Positions 34,052 to 43,424 of a DNA stretch of 64,000 nucleotides are shown piece after piece. This DNA is from Ignisphaera sp. (GTDB lineage Archaea > Thermoproteota > Thermoprotei_A > Sulfolobales > Ignisphaeraceae), in assembly GCA_038735125.1 (NCBI GenBank), contig JAVYNU010000005.1, positions 62,001 to 126,000 on the forward strand, in the 5' to 3' direction. The notes below the pieces were generated by a model. It made no database searches, had not been told where the DNA came from, and saw nothing but the letters and a program-made list of their open reading frames with translations. Positions within the stretch are counted from its first letter, which is position 1. Every line of letters begins with the position of its first letter. The position numbers and the translations under genes were made by a program.

Positions 34052-36469
34052 ATTCCACAAATTAGGAGTACTAAGGATTATGAGGCTCTCAGTATTGAGG
34101 ACGCACTGAAAATTCTGCAGACTAGTCTGGATGGCTTGTCATCTGAGGAGGTTAATAGGAGACTGAAGATCTATGGTCTTAACTATGTTGAGGAGAGAAG
34201 AGAGAGTGCTGTAAAGAGTTTTTTGAAGAGATTTTGGAATCCAATGGCATGGTTACTTGAAATAGCCATAGTATTGTCTATTGTCATTGGCCACTATGTC
34301 GAGGCTTCAATTATATTCTCTTTAATGTTTATCAATGCTGTTATAGGTTTCCACCATGAGAAGTCGAGCAAGAGAGTTTTAGAGCTATTAAAATCTAAGC
34401 TAGCATTGAAGGCAGTTGTTCTAAGAGATGGTAAATGGGGTCAGATAGACGCTAAGTACCTTGTACCCGGAGACATTATCGCTCTTGGCATTGGCGATGT
34501 TGTTCCAGCCGATTGCAAGATCATCGAGGGCGGGGCCACAATAGACCAGTCTATGCTTACCGGGGAGTCGCTGCCCGTGGACATATCCGCTGGCGGAATT
34601 GTTTACGCAGGTTCGATAGTTAGGGGCGGCAGAGCCAAGGCAGTTGTTGTCAATACTGGGAGGAACACATATTTTGGGAGAACAGTTGAGCTTGTTAGAA
34701 TAGCTCAGCCAAAGTCGCATCAACAAGAGGTTATGTTTGCAATTACCAGATACAGTATGTACATAGGGTTGGCAGCTATAGCTATAGCGATTGTATTTGC
34801 AGTTGTAACAGGGTTGAAGAACACGCCAATCGCCATAGCCACATTCGCTGTAACCATATTGATGGGTGCTGTACCAGTTGCATTACCGGCTGTGTTAACA
34901 ATTATGCAGGCCGTTGGGGCCTCTAGACTCGCATCAAGAGATGTGCTTGTCACTAGGCTTAGTGCTATAGAGGATGCGGCTTCTGTTGATGTTGTGTGTC
35001 TCGATAAGACTGGTACTATAACAGAGAACAGGCTTTCCATAGCAGATGTCAAGCCGTTGAATGGGTTTACAAAAGAGGATGTGATTGAATACGCCTTTTA
35101 CTCGTCTAGTCAAGAGGGCAAGGACCAGATAGACAATGTAATTGTTGAATTTGCCAGGAAGTTGAATCTGCCTAGAAAGAGGTATAGCATTATAGAGTTC
35201 AAGCCATTTGATCCATCGACAAAGAGAACAGAGGCTACAGTAGATATAGATGGTAAGAGGTTTCTCGTTACAAAAGGAGCTCCTCAAATAATAGCAGAAC
35301 TTATTGGTAACAGCCCTGAAGTTGTAGAGGCTATGAAAACAGTTGAGGAGTATGCCAACAGAGGTTACAGATCTTTGGCTGTTGCAATAAAAGAATATGA
35401 GTCTGGCAAATACAGATTAGCTGGTATCATAGCACTTTTCGACCCTCCTAGACAAAACTCTAGAGAGTTGATAGAGAAAATGAAGAGTGTTGGAATAAGA
35501 CCTAAGATGGTCACAGGCGATAATGCTGCTGTAGCGAGAGAAGTCGCTAAAATGGTTGGAATTGGAGAGAAGGTTGTAACGGTCAACGAATTGAAGAAAG
35601 CTGATGAGAATAGTAGAAAAATGCTTGTTGAAGAGGCTGATATATTTGCAGAGGTTTATCCAGAAGACAAATACATTATAGTGAAAAGTCTGCAAAGCAA
35701 TGGCCACTTCGTCGGGGTTATGGGGGATGGTGTAAACGATGCTCCAGCTCTAAAGCAAGCCGAGCTTGGCATAGCTGTTGCTAATGCAACAGACGTTGCA
35801 AAAGCATCTGCAGGCGTGGTTCTTTTAAAACCTGGTCTAGAGGGGGTTGTAGACATTCTTCTTACAGGTAGAGAGGTTTATCAAAGGGCATTAACATGGA
35901 TAATAAACAAAGTTGCAAAAACAATCCAATTTACGTTACTACTTGTAATAGGATTCATAATACTCAAATACGATGTTCTTTCACTACTTGGCATGGCACT
36001 CCTAGTCTTTGCAAACGACTTTGCTACAATGTCTCTAGCAACAGACAATGCAAAGCCAACAACAAGCCCAAGTAAATGGAGATTCAAAGAACTTGCACTA
36101 TCTTCGACAATCCTAGGCCTACTTCTACTTGTCGAGGGCCTCATAGCTGTATACATAGGGTCGGCAGTTTACCGCTTTACCATGCAACAAATGCAGACAT
36201 TTATACTGCTTGTGATGGTTTTTACAAGCCAGTTTAGAGTGCTCATAGTTAGGGAAAGAAAATGGTTTTGGAGTTCAAAACCAGGTAGAGAGCTGATTGC
36301 ATCTATAATAGGTGTTATAGTAGCGTTTACAATTCTTGGCTGTGCAGGAATTATAGTAACTTCGATAGGTCTCGACAAAACAGTTGTTGCATTAATCTAC
36401 TCAGCCGCATTCACCATTGGTATTGACCCTGCTAAGGTACTTGTATTTAAGAGGTTTGGCATTACATAG
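34052..36469 (+). CDS. P-type ATPase, plasma-membrane H+-ATPase type (P3A)
   Basis: About 805 residues. TGES actuator motif, phosphorylation site CLDKTGT, MVTGDN and GDGVNDAP, with four N-terminal and six C-terminal helices, as in proton pumps. It lacks heavy-metal domains. The usual N-terminal cation-ATPase domain (SIEDALKILQTSLDGLSSEEVNRRL) begins upstream of the first ATG/GTG/TTG in frame (TTG 34136). Between the in-frame stop at 34043 and 34136 there is no standard start. The site GGTGAGG (34041-34047) sits before ATT 34052, so an ATT start or a one-base frameshift from GTG 34042 are the options. I use 34052. A TATA element lies at about 33975-33981. Confidence 0.88.
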   Translation: MPQIRSTKDYEALSIEDALKILQTSLDGLSSEEVNRRLKIYGLNYVEERRESAVKSFLKRFWNPMAWLLEIAIVLSIVIGHYVEASIIFSLMFINAVIGFHHEKSSKRVLELLKSKLALKAVVLRDGKWGQIDAKYLVPGDIIALGIGDVVPADCKIIEGGATIDQSMLTGESLPVDISAGGIVYAGSIVRGGRAKAVVVNTGRNTYFGRTVELVRIAQPKSHQQEVMFAITRYSMYIGLAAIAIAIVFAVVTGLKNTPIAIATFAVTILMGAVPVALPAVLTIMQAVGASRLASRDVLVTRLSAIEDAASVDVVCLDKTGTITENRLSIADVKPLNGFTKEDVIEYAFYSSSQEGKDQIDNVIVEFARKLNLPRKRYSIIEFKPFDPSTKRTEATVDIDGKRFLVTKGAPQIIAELIGNSPEVVEAMKTVEEYANRGYRSLAVAIKEYESGKYRLAGIIALFDPPRQNSRELIEKMKSVGIRPKMVTGDNAAVAREVAKMVGIGEKVVTVNELKKADENSRKMLVEEADIFAEVYPEDKYIIVKSLQSNGHFVGVMGDGVNDAPALKQAELGIAVANATDVAKASAGVVLLKPGLEGVVDILLTGREVYQRALTWIINKVAKTIQFTLLLVIGFIILKYDVLSLLGMALLVFANDFATMSLATDNAKPTTSPSKWRFKELALSSTILGLLLLVEGLIAVYIGSAVYRFTMQQMQTFILLVMVFTSQFRVLIVRERKWFWSSKPGRELIASIIGVIVAFTILGCAGIIVTSIGLDKTVVALIYSAAFTIGIDPAKVLVFKRFGIT

Positions 36470-36497
36470 ATTTTGAGGCCGTAATAATACAATCTTA

Positions 36498-37208
36498 TTG
36501 GTGTTGAGTATAGAGGTCTATGTGGGAACCTCTGGTTGGCTATATGACTGGAACGAGGATGGAACATTCGATTGGTATCTAAGAAACTCTCAGCTAAATG
36601 CTGTTGAGCTTAATGCGTCGTTCTATAGATTTCCGTTTAGAAATCAGGTTATTGGATGGGCAAAGAAAACAGCTTTAAAGCCTATTAGATGGTCTGTTAA
36701 GATTCATAGAAGCATATCCCATGTTCATAGGCTAGGCGAAAAATCGTATGAAATATGGAAAAAATTTATAGAGCTGTTTAAGCCTCTCGACAACTACGTA
36801 GATTTTTATCTACTTCAAATGCCCCCAACATTTAAAAAGAATGAATCCAATGTAGAGAAACTCAAAAAATTCATAAAGACTGTTAGTCCAGGCTATAAAA
36901 TAGCCATAGAGTTCAGAGACCAGAGCTGGTTCAATAAAGAAACTGTTGAGCTAGCCAAAGAATTAAACATTACACTAGTATCTATAGATTCTCCAATTGG
37001 TAGATGGATTGAGATGTGCAATAACATAATTTATCTACGGCTTCATGGAAGGACTGAGTGGTATGCTTACGAATATTCCAATGAAGAATTAGAGGATCTA
37101 GCTAAAACCATATTGGGTTTAAATCCTAAAAAAGTATATGTGTTTTTTAATAACAATCATTGGATGCTTGAAAACGCAAGAAAAATGTTTTCTCTACTAA
37201 CTAAGTAA
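36498..37208 (+). CDS. DUF72 (YecE-like) protein
   Basis: A 236-residue TIM-barrel protein with the DUF72 motifs VGTSGWLYDW, LNAVELNASFYRFP, WSVKIHRSISH, LLQMPPTFK, AIEFRDQSWF, YLRLHGRTEWY and VYVFFNNNH. It is widespread in archaea and bacteria with no settled function; a nucleic-acid-related hydrolase role has been proposed from fold. Starts TTG 36498, GTG 36501 or TTG 36504 are all close, 28 bases after the P-type ATPase. Confidence 0.9.
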   Translation: MVLSIEVYVGTSGWLYDWNEDGTFDWYLRNSQLNAVELNASFYRFPFRNQVIGWAKKTALKPIRWSVKIHRSISHVHRLGEKSYEIWKKFIELFKPLDNYVDFYLLQMPPTFKKNESNVEKLKKFIKTVSPGYKIAIEFRDQSWFNKETVELAKELNITLVSIDSPIGRWIEMCNNIIYLRLHGRTEWYAYEYSNEELEDLAKTILGLNPKKVYVFFNNNHWMLENARKMFSLLTK

Positions 37209-37241
37209 AAATTGTATTTGTTTTATACTACAAATTAATCA

Positions 37242-37460
37242 TTATATAGGTTTTATATACCCATCTTCTTCTATTTCAAAGCATTCAATAGGTATTGTAG
37301 GTGCACATAATATTGATGAATACTTTAATCTATTATTGCTATAGATTGCTATGCTTTCCTCAGCTTTATCACTATCGTGGTTAGATAATGCCTTGTTGCC
37401 TTTGCTAAATACGTTCTTTACTGATATTGTTAATGCTTTGAGTATACCTGTTTTTATCAT
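37242..37460 (-). CDS. Small protein with NuoI-like N-terminus, unknown function
   Basis: A 72-residue protein starting MIKTGILKALTISVKNVFSKG, an amphipathic helix like the start of NuoI/HycF-type ferredoxin subunits, but the expected CxxCxxC clusters are missing. The end reads CAPTIPIECFEIEEDG. It could be a remnant of, or a partner to, a membrane-bound ferredoxin subunit. Expression looks real: a GAGGTGAG ribosome binding site (37467-37474 region, minus strand) and a TATA element (about 37498-37506) lie upstream at correct distances. Confidence 0.5.
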   Translation of the reverse strand: MIKTGILKALTISVKNVFSKGNKALSNHDSDKAEESIAIYSNNRLKYSSILCAPTIPIECFEIEEDGYIKPI

Positions 37461-37574
37461 GTTTACTCACCTCAAGTTGGAGTTTACTCTTACATAGTTT
37501 ATAAGATTTGCGGCAGTAACAAATCTATACTGGTGTATTGGGTATACTCAGACAATAAAAAATTAAGATGATTT

Positions 37575-38600
37575 TTATTTAATTTCATCAAGAATTTTCA
37601 TATCATCAGGTGTTAAGGTTATGTTTAAAGCCTCTAAAACTTCATCAATATGGGTGGTTTTTGTAGCACCTATAATGGGTATTATAGGTACATCAAATTG
37701 TTCAGACTTTTTCAAGATCCAGGCAATAGCTAATTGCGTGGGTGTAACACCCTTTGATTTTGCAAATTCTACAAACTCTAATACTTTTCTTAGATTTTCA
37801 TCCGTAAACATTTTCTTTACAGAATCTGATATCTCTCCTCTTGACCCTGATGGAATAACCCATTTCTTTAATTGGGTATCTACATACTTCCCTGTTAAAA
37901 TGCCTTGGGCTAGGGGTGAATAGACTGTTATCCCCATTCCAAATTTCTTTGCTATGGGTATTATATCAGACTCTATGGATCTATCAAGCCAATTATATCT
38001 ATATTGCAAAACTGTTATCGGCTCATAGTTATAACTATCGGCTATCATCTGATACTCTACAAGATCTGAAGGAGGTATATTACTCATACCAATATATCTG
38101 ACCAACCCCATTCTAACGAGGTCATTGAATGTTGACATAACCTCCCTTTTTGGTGTGTCAGGATCAAATCTGTGGGCATAATATATATCAACGTATTCCA
38201 TCTGCAATCTATTGAGGCTCTCCCTGATTTGCCACATTATATGTTTTCTGCTGAGCCCTGATCCATTAGGCCATGAGGCCATGTCACCGCCAACTTTTGT
38301 TGCAATAACTAGGGACTCTCTATCAATTCCAAGCTCCTTAAGCAATTTTCCCAGCAATTTTTCAACATATCCAACATGGGTGACAGGAATAGGTGAGACA
38401 GCGCCATGGTATCTATTTGCAGTGTCTATAAAGTTTATACCTGAATCAACAGCTTTTTTCAGTAGTTTTTTTGTTGCTTCAATATCTATTTGTGGAATGC
38501 CATATTCATCCCTTACTTCAGTTCTTGGAAGATACCATGTACCTAAAGATATTATAGATACTTTTAATCCGCTGTTTTGTGAAAGCCGTATATATTTCAT
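37575..38600 (-). CDS. Aldo/keto reductase
   Basis: About 341 residues. Catalytic tetrad positions are visible: Asp and Tyr in FIDTANRYHG, Lys in VIATKVGG, and His in YAHRFDPDTP. NADPH-binding features appear near VPIIPIIGATK. It resembles the potassium-channel-beta/YajO group. The substrate is unknown. ATG 38600 has GGTGA five bases upstream and is preferred to GTG 38609. It is divergent from purP. Confidence 0.92.
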   Translation of the reverse strand: MKYIRLSQNSGLKVSIISLGTWYLPRTEVRDEYGIPQIDIEATKKLLKKAVDSGINFIDTANRYHGAVSPIPVTHVGYVEKLLGKLLKELGIDRESLVIATKVGGDMASWPNGSGLSRKHIMWQIRESLNRLQMEYVDIYYAHRFDPDTPKREVMSTFNDLVRMGLVRYIGMSNIPPSDLVEYQMIADSYNYEPITVLQYRYNWLDRSIESDIIPIAKKFGMGITVYSPLAQGILTGKYVDTQLKKWVIPSGSRGEISDSVKKMFTDENLRKVLEFVEFAKSKGVTPTQLAIAWILKKSEQFDVPIIPIIGATKTTHIDEVLEALNITLTPDDMKILDEIK

Positions 38601-38692
38601 ATTTTTCACCGCAAAGTGACATCTTATTTAATGCTATAATTATGAAATATGAAACTTTAAATACCTTTTACATTTTTCTTGAGTTTTTAGCT

Positions 38693-39769
38693 ATGGGCTG
38701 CATCTTGGCTCAAGACATAATATCGAAATATGATTTGGATAGAGTGTCTATAGCGACTCTAGCCAGCCACTCATCTCTTCAGATATTCCATGGTGCAAAG
38801 ATGGAGGGGTTCAAGACCATTGCTATTGTTACTAGCGATAGGCTGTGGTTTTACGAGCAGTTCAAACATTTAATTGATGATTTTATTGTGTTGAATAGTT
38901 GGAGGGATTTGTGTAGAGGCGAAGTTGTTGAAAGGTTAATCTCTTTGAACTCTGTCATAGTTCCCCATGGAAGTTATGTGGAGTATGTTGGTCTTGACTG
39001 TGCAGAGAACATAGCTGTGCCCATATTTGGTTTAAGAAAGCTTTTTAGGGTTGAGGCCGATCAATGGGCTAAGATGAATCTTCTTCAGAGGGCTGGTATA
39101 CCAACTCCCAGGATATATAGATTTGGTGAGGGGATCGATAGACCTGTTATAGTTAAGTTGCCTGGTGCTAAGGGTGGTAGAGGATACTTCATAGCAAAGA
39201 ATGGCAGAGAGGTTGAGGAGGGACTCAGAAAAAGAGTTGAGCAGGGACTTATAAAGACATTTGACGAGGCTATGATTCAAGAGTATCTGATTGGGGTTAC
39301 AGCCTACTACCACTACTTCTACAGCCCAATACTAAACAGAGTTGAGATTCTAGGCGCTGATATAAGATATGAGACAAACATTGATGGACTAAGAAGGGTG
39401 CCACCAGATATTATTGCTGAGATGGGTGTAGAACCAACATTTGTTGTTGTTGGCAACCTTCCTCTAGTGTTGAGGGAAAGTCTGCTACCGAGGATACTAG
39501 AGTATGGGATTAGATTTGTTGAGGAGACAAAGAAGAACTTTCCACCTGGGGCGATAGGCCCCTTCTGCCTCGAGAGTATAATCGACGACAACATGAACAT
39601 AAAGGTCTTCGAGTTCTCGGGCAGGATTGTTGCTGGAACCAACATATATGTGAATGGAAGCCCATACTCATATCTGTACTGGAGCGAGCCTATGAGTACC
39701 GGGAGGAGGATTGCAAGAGAGATTAGATTGGCAATAGAGAAAAACAAAATTGAAGAGGTTTTAACATAG
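38693..39769 (+). CDS. purP: FAICAR synthetase PurP (formate-dependent, ATP-grasp)
   Basis: About 358 residues. After a short lead the family pattern begins ISKYDLDRVSIATLASHSSLQI, then GAKMEGFKT, VPHGSYVEYVG, KLPGAKGGRGYF, MIQEYLIGVTAYYHYFYSP and FEFSGRIVAGTN. PurP ligates formate to AICAR in archaeal purine synthesis. The frame extends to 38579, but those 38 residues are foreign to the family and overlap the divergent reductase; a TATA-like actttaaatac (about 38652-38662) fits ATG 38693. Confidence 0.93.
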   Translation: MGCILAQDIISKYDLDRVSIATLASHSSLQIFHGAKMEGFKTIAIVTSDRLWFYEQFKHLIDDFIVLNSWRDLCRGEVVERLISLNSVIVPHGSYVEYVGLDCAENIAVPIFGLRKLFRVEADQWAKMNLLQRAGIPTPRIYRFGEGIDRPVIVKLPGAKGGRGYFIAKNGREVEEGLRKRVEQGLIKTFDEAMIQEYLIGVTAYYHYFYSPILNRVEILGADIRYETNIDGLRRVPPDIIAEMGVEPTFVVVGNLPLVLRESLLPRILEYGIRFVEETKKNFPPGAIGPFCLESIIDDNMNIKVFEFSGRIVAGTNIYVNGSPYSYLYWSEPMSTGRRIAREIRLAIEKNKIEEVLT

Positions 39770-39818
39770 AAAACTATATTAGATTCACCTAGACTTTTAA
39801 TAGCTTTGGTCAAGAAAT

Positions 39819-40838
39819 ATGAAGGCGGCTAGGTTTTACGAACCACACAAACCACTTGTTATAGAAGATGTTCCAAAGCCAAAGCCTGGATATGGAGAAG
39901 TTCTTGTCAAGGTAGAGGCAGCAGGTGTTTGCCACACAGAGCTTCACTTCATAGACGGGGTTCTGGATCTAGGTGTACGCCCAATAACCCTTGGCCACGA
40001 AATAGCTGGCGTCGTTGAAGAGATTGGCGATGGCGTTTCTGATGTCAGACCTGGGGACAGGGTCGTGGTCTACTACTATGTTGGGTGTGGCAAGTGCAGA
40101 TACTGTCTAGTTGGTGAGGAGAACCTGTGTGAGAATCCAAAAGCTGAATATGGCTTCATATCCGATGGCGGTTTCGCTGAGTATGTAAAGGTTCCAGCTA
40201 GAAATGTTGTCAAGCTACCCGATAACATACCATTTGAGCAGGCCGCTCCAATAGGATGCAGCGTTACAACAGCTATACATGCCACTAAAAAGGCTTCTCC
40301 AAAGGTTGGGGAATACGTTGTTGTCTATGGTGTTGGCGGTGTAGGTTTTGCTCTAATTCAGTATAACAAGCTTGTTGGTGCAAAGGTTATAGCGGTTGGC
40401 AGAAAGGATGAGAAGTTGGAGAAGGCTAGAGGGCTTGGCGCAGACTACATAATTAATGCTGCTAGAGAAGATGTTGTTAAAAAGGTTTTGAGTATAACTG
40501 GTGGTAGAGGAGCTGATGTTGTATACGAGCTTGTGGGCTCCAAGGAAACATTCTCAAACTCTATTAAGATGTTGGCCAAGAAAGGGAGGGTAGTCGTCAT
40601 TGGATATACAGGAGAGCTGGTGTCTGTAAACCCACTGGATATAGTGGTTAAAGAGGCCACTATTATAGGGTCTGTTGGTAACACTCTCCAGGAGCTTATA
40701 GAGGCTGTAAACCTTGTTGCAGAGGGGAAGATAAAGATTGTGGTAGACGATGTTGTGTCTCTAGATAGAATCAACGAGGCTTTAGAGAGGCTTAGAAGAG
40801 GCCAGGTTATAGGCAGGGTGGTTGTAAAGCCGCGTTGA
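39819..40838 (+). CDS. Zinc-dependent alcohol dehydrogenase
   Basis: A 339-residue medium-chain dehydrogenase. Catalytic zinc site AAGVCHTELH and GHEIAGVVEEIG, structural zinc site with four cysteines (GCGKCRYCLVGEENLC), Rossmann motif VVYGVGGVGFALIQ. It oxidises alcohols or reduces aldehydes with NAD(P). The gene begins 49 bases after purP and ends 21 bases before the THUMP gene, all on the plus strand. Confidence 0.94.
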   Translation: MKAARFYEPHKPLVIEDVPKPKPGYGEVLVKVEAAGVCHTELHFIDGVLDLGVRPITLGHEIAGVVEEIGDGVSDVRPGDRVVVYYYVGCGKCRYCLVGEENLCENPKAEYGFISDGGFAEYVKVPARNVVKLPDNIPFEQAAPIGCSVTTAIHATKKASPKVGEYVVVYGVGGVGFALIQYNKLVGAKVIAVGRKDEKLEKARGLGADYIINAAREDVVKKVLSITGGRGADVVYELVGSKETFSNSIKMLAKKGRVVVIGYTGELVSVNPLDIVVKEATIIGSVGNTLQELIEAVNLVAEGKIKIVVDDVVSLDRINEALERLRRGQVIGRVVVKPR

Positions 40839-40859
40839 ATTCTGAAGGGATTGTTATAC

Positions 40860-41828
40860 ATGGATATTCTCCTGCTTTTTGAACCTTTTTCAAAGAATAG
40901 ATGCATGGATTATTTGGTCAAGAAGCTTGGCGAAGGTCCAGGCATAGAAGTTTCAATTGTTTATAACTGGGGTTTGAGAGGTATTCTAAAAGTTGATGAC
41001 GCTCTTGTTCCACAAGTCATAGATTTTTTGAGAAACATCAGCTGCATTTCAATGACATACATAGTCCGCTCCTACGTCTATGATAGGAGTATCGAGAGGT
41101 TGGTTGATGAGGCTCTTGAAACAATAAAAGCAGTGTTTCCCAATAAAGAGGTTGCTATCGAGGTTAGAAGATGGGATAAGAAATATCCGTTGACAAGCAT
41201 CGAAATTGCTAGAATCATTGCAAGAGCTTTAACCGAAAAAGGCTTTGCAACTCCAAATCCAGATTCTTACAACATCATTTTTGTTGGGGTAGACAAAGAG
41301 TTCTCGGTTATAGGCTATGCAGACGAAGATATAATCAGAATTTTTGTGAGAGGAGGTATACCAGTTGCTATAGCAAGAAACATTATCGCTATTGTTGAAC
41401 GCCCTCAAACAGATTATGAGATTATGGATTTGATACAGCTGTCAAGAGCCATAGGATTTAGGCTAAGACTCTATAAACCAAATGAGAAAGCCCTTAGAAA
41501 AGTTCTAGATATTCTGGGAATTGATCTAAACAGTGTTGAGGTTGTTAATAATCAGAATGAGGCGCTTAAAGATGTTGATGTAGCTATTGCCTTGTCTATG
41601 TATGCAAAAGACGATGAGAAAAAGCTTTTAGACTTGGTTAAATCGTCTAAGGGTAAGACAATCGCTTTTGTTCTTGGAAACGAGTATGAGGATGTATCGC
41701 TTAATTTGAGAAGCAAGTGTGTGGCAGAGGTGAGGCTAGGCCCTTTAACTGGCTTTGCCATGAGGACGTCAGCTGCGTTGGCATATGCTCTAGGCATGGC
41801 TATACCCATTTTAGCTGGGCATGGCTAG
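40860..41828 (+). CDS. THUMP-domain RNA-binding protein (COG1818), possible SPOUT-type end
   Basis: About 322 residues. The N-terminal 170 residues match a THUMP domain (YIVRSYVYDRS, VAIEVRRWDKKYP, IIFVGVDKEFSVIGY). The C-terminal part ends VRLGPLTGFAMRTSAALAYALGM, like the SAM-binding loop of SPOUT methylases. Archaeal THUMP proteins modify tRNA; the reaction here is not known. ATG 40860 is preferred to TTG 40851. It overlaps the convergent ABC permease by four bases. Confidence 0.75.
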   Translation: MDILLLFEPFSKNRCMDYLVKKLGEGPGIEVSIVYNWGLRGILKVDDALVPQVIDFLRNISCISMTYIVRSYVYDRSIERLVDEALETIKAVFPNKEVAIEVRRWDKKYPLTSIEIARIIARALTEKGFATPNPDSYNIIFVGVDKEFSVIGYADEDIIRIFVRGGIPVAIARNIIAIVERPQTDYEIMDLIQLSRAIGFRLRLYKPNEKALRKVLDILGIDLNSVEVVNNQNEALKDVDVAIALSMYAKDDEKKLLDLVKSSKGKTIAFVLGNEYEDVSLNLRSKCVAEVRLGPLTGFAMRTSAALAYALGMAIPILAGHG

Positions 41829-42592
41829 CGCTTCGTCAGATTCCTCAAATATATTATAGATGCTAGGAAAGTTAGCGCTATGCTCCACATAGTGAGTAGT
41901 GCAAGGCTCTGAAGATCTATATATGTGTAGTAGTTGAAGCACCATCTATAAATGTCCGCAGCAATGGAAATTGGTGTTATGCTTATTATTTCTGGTAGTG
42001 GGTGTGGAAATCTTAGCGATAAGACTTGCTTTGTATAGAAAACATTTGAGAAGAAGAACAGAAGATAGTGTGTTAAAGCCCTAAACGTTGCCTGTATATT
42101 AAAGTCTCTACTAACAGAGGATACAGCTATGGCAAGGCTAGACATGGACATTGTGAGTAGAATAGATGTTATTGTTAGCACTGGAAGCTGTGTTAGAGTA
42201 GGTGGAGAGTCTATTATCGAAGCCAGAACAAGAAAGACAAGCTGGTATATTAACCCCCTAAGCATTCCGCCAAACACTCTGCCAAGCACGAGATCCTGTC
42301 GTGACATTGGCAATACTAGAAGATACTCTACAGCGTCTCTTCTAATCTCCATGCCAACCTCCCTACCTATTGAGAAAGCTGCAACAAATGTTGCTAGCGC
42401 TACAGCCCCAGGTGTCATGAACCTCAGATAATCTGGTATAAGATCCTTTCTCACAATACCTCTAAAAATCATTGCAAATATTAAGATATCCGCAAGATTC
42501 ATCGCTATTTGCCCAGCTAGCCACTGCTTTGATTGCCAAAACCTATAGAGGTCTCTCCTGGCTATTAGAAAAACCTTGCTTATATTGATCAT
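41825..42592 (-). CDS. ABC-2 type permease (second)
   Basis: About 255 residues with six membrane helices; the ABC-2 pattern is seen in VEYLLVLPMSRQDLVLGRVFGG. Its ATG shares ATGA with the stop of the preceding permease, so the two are translated together and probably form a heterodimer served by the ATPase at 43425. The substrate is unknown. Confidence 0.88.
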   Translation of the reverse strand: MINISKVFLIARRDLYRFWQSKQWLAGQIAMNLADILIFAMIFRGIVRKDLIPDYLRFMTPGAVALATFVAAFSIGREVGMEIRRDAVEYLLVLPMSRQDLVLGRVFGGMLRGLIYQLVFLVLASIIDSPPTLTQLPVLTITSILLTMSMSSLAIAVSSVSRDFNIQATFRALTHYLLFFFSNVFYTKQVLSLRFPHPLPEIISITPISIAADIYRWCFNYYTYIDLQSLALLTMWSIALTFLASIIYLRNLTKR

Positions 42593-43401
42593 CTCCACCC
42601 ACCCCCCTCGAGCTTCTTTTCAACAACATATATGGCAAGAAATGAAAAGCCTATTGCTAACCCAATTATATAAGATGCCAATGCTATTGGGTTTGCTATA
42701 GCAATTGCTTTAAACTCTTCAAAAGAGTAGAATATTCTAAGCAGATCAGCTAAATGAGAAACTGGATTTATTATAGCACTGTAATAATATGGGGCAATAC
42801 TTTTTATAACAACAGCTGGATAGAAAACTGTTGAAAGCCTTACAAGAATAGCGTCAAGAGCACCCATCAAAATATCTGTTGCATCACCAGATTTTATGCT
42901 TAGTGTTATGGATATTACAAGACCTGCTATACCTATGGAAAAGGCTAGTGATGCCACAATCGATATTATTATTGCTGCTATAGAAAACTCTTGTGCCAAT
43001 ACAACCACTGTTAGGAACATTGGGAGTGTGAAAAGAGTTGAAGCTATTCCACCTCCAATTGCTCTACCGATGGCCAAAACCTTTCTATTCATAGGTAGAG
43101 ATAAGTGGTACTCTATAATGCCTTCTTCAAACTCCTCAGCAATGTCATATGCTCTAGAAGCTGTTATCGAAAACAGTATGGATGTGTATATACCGAATAA
43201 ATAGAATTTGTAATATGTTTGTGTATCTAACCCAAGACTCCGCGTACTAACCATGTATGCCAGTGCCAATCCAAACATAGAAACTTGTACAGCAAACCAT
43301 GTAGCTCTCATAACGACGAAAATGACCCTTCTCAAAATCTTTGTCAAATCCCATTGAATAAGCAGAAATATCTGTCTAAACATAGTTGTTGGTGAATGCA
43401 T
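42589..43401 (-). CDS. ABC-2 type permease (first)
   Basis: A 270-residue protein with six membrane helices and the coupling stretch IIEYHLSLPMNRKVLAIGRAIGG, paralogous to the next permease. GGTGGTG precedes the ATG. It lies 23 bases after the ATPase gene in a three-gene exporter operon (ATPase, permease, permease). Confidence 0.88.
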   Translation of the reverse strand: MHSPTTMFRQIFLLIQWDLTKILRRVIFVVMRATWFAVQVSMFGLALAYMVSTRSLGLDTQTYYKFYLFGIYTSILFSITASRAYDIAEEFEEGIIEYHLSLPMNRKVLAIGRAIGGGIASTLFTLPMFLTVVVLAQEFSIAAIIISIVASLAFSIGIAGLVISITLSIKSGDATDILMGALDAILVRLSTVFYPAVVIKSIAPYYYSAIINPVSHLADLLRIFYSFEEFKAIAIANPIALASYIIGLAIGFSFLAIYVVEKKLEGGGWR

Positions 43402-43424
43402 ATCACCACCTGCTTCTCCTAATC

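Noticed and set aside
38579-38692. Extended purP start
   Set aside because: The extra 38 residues do not fit the family and overlap the divergent reductase start; the TATA element points to 38693.
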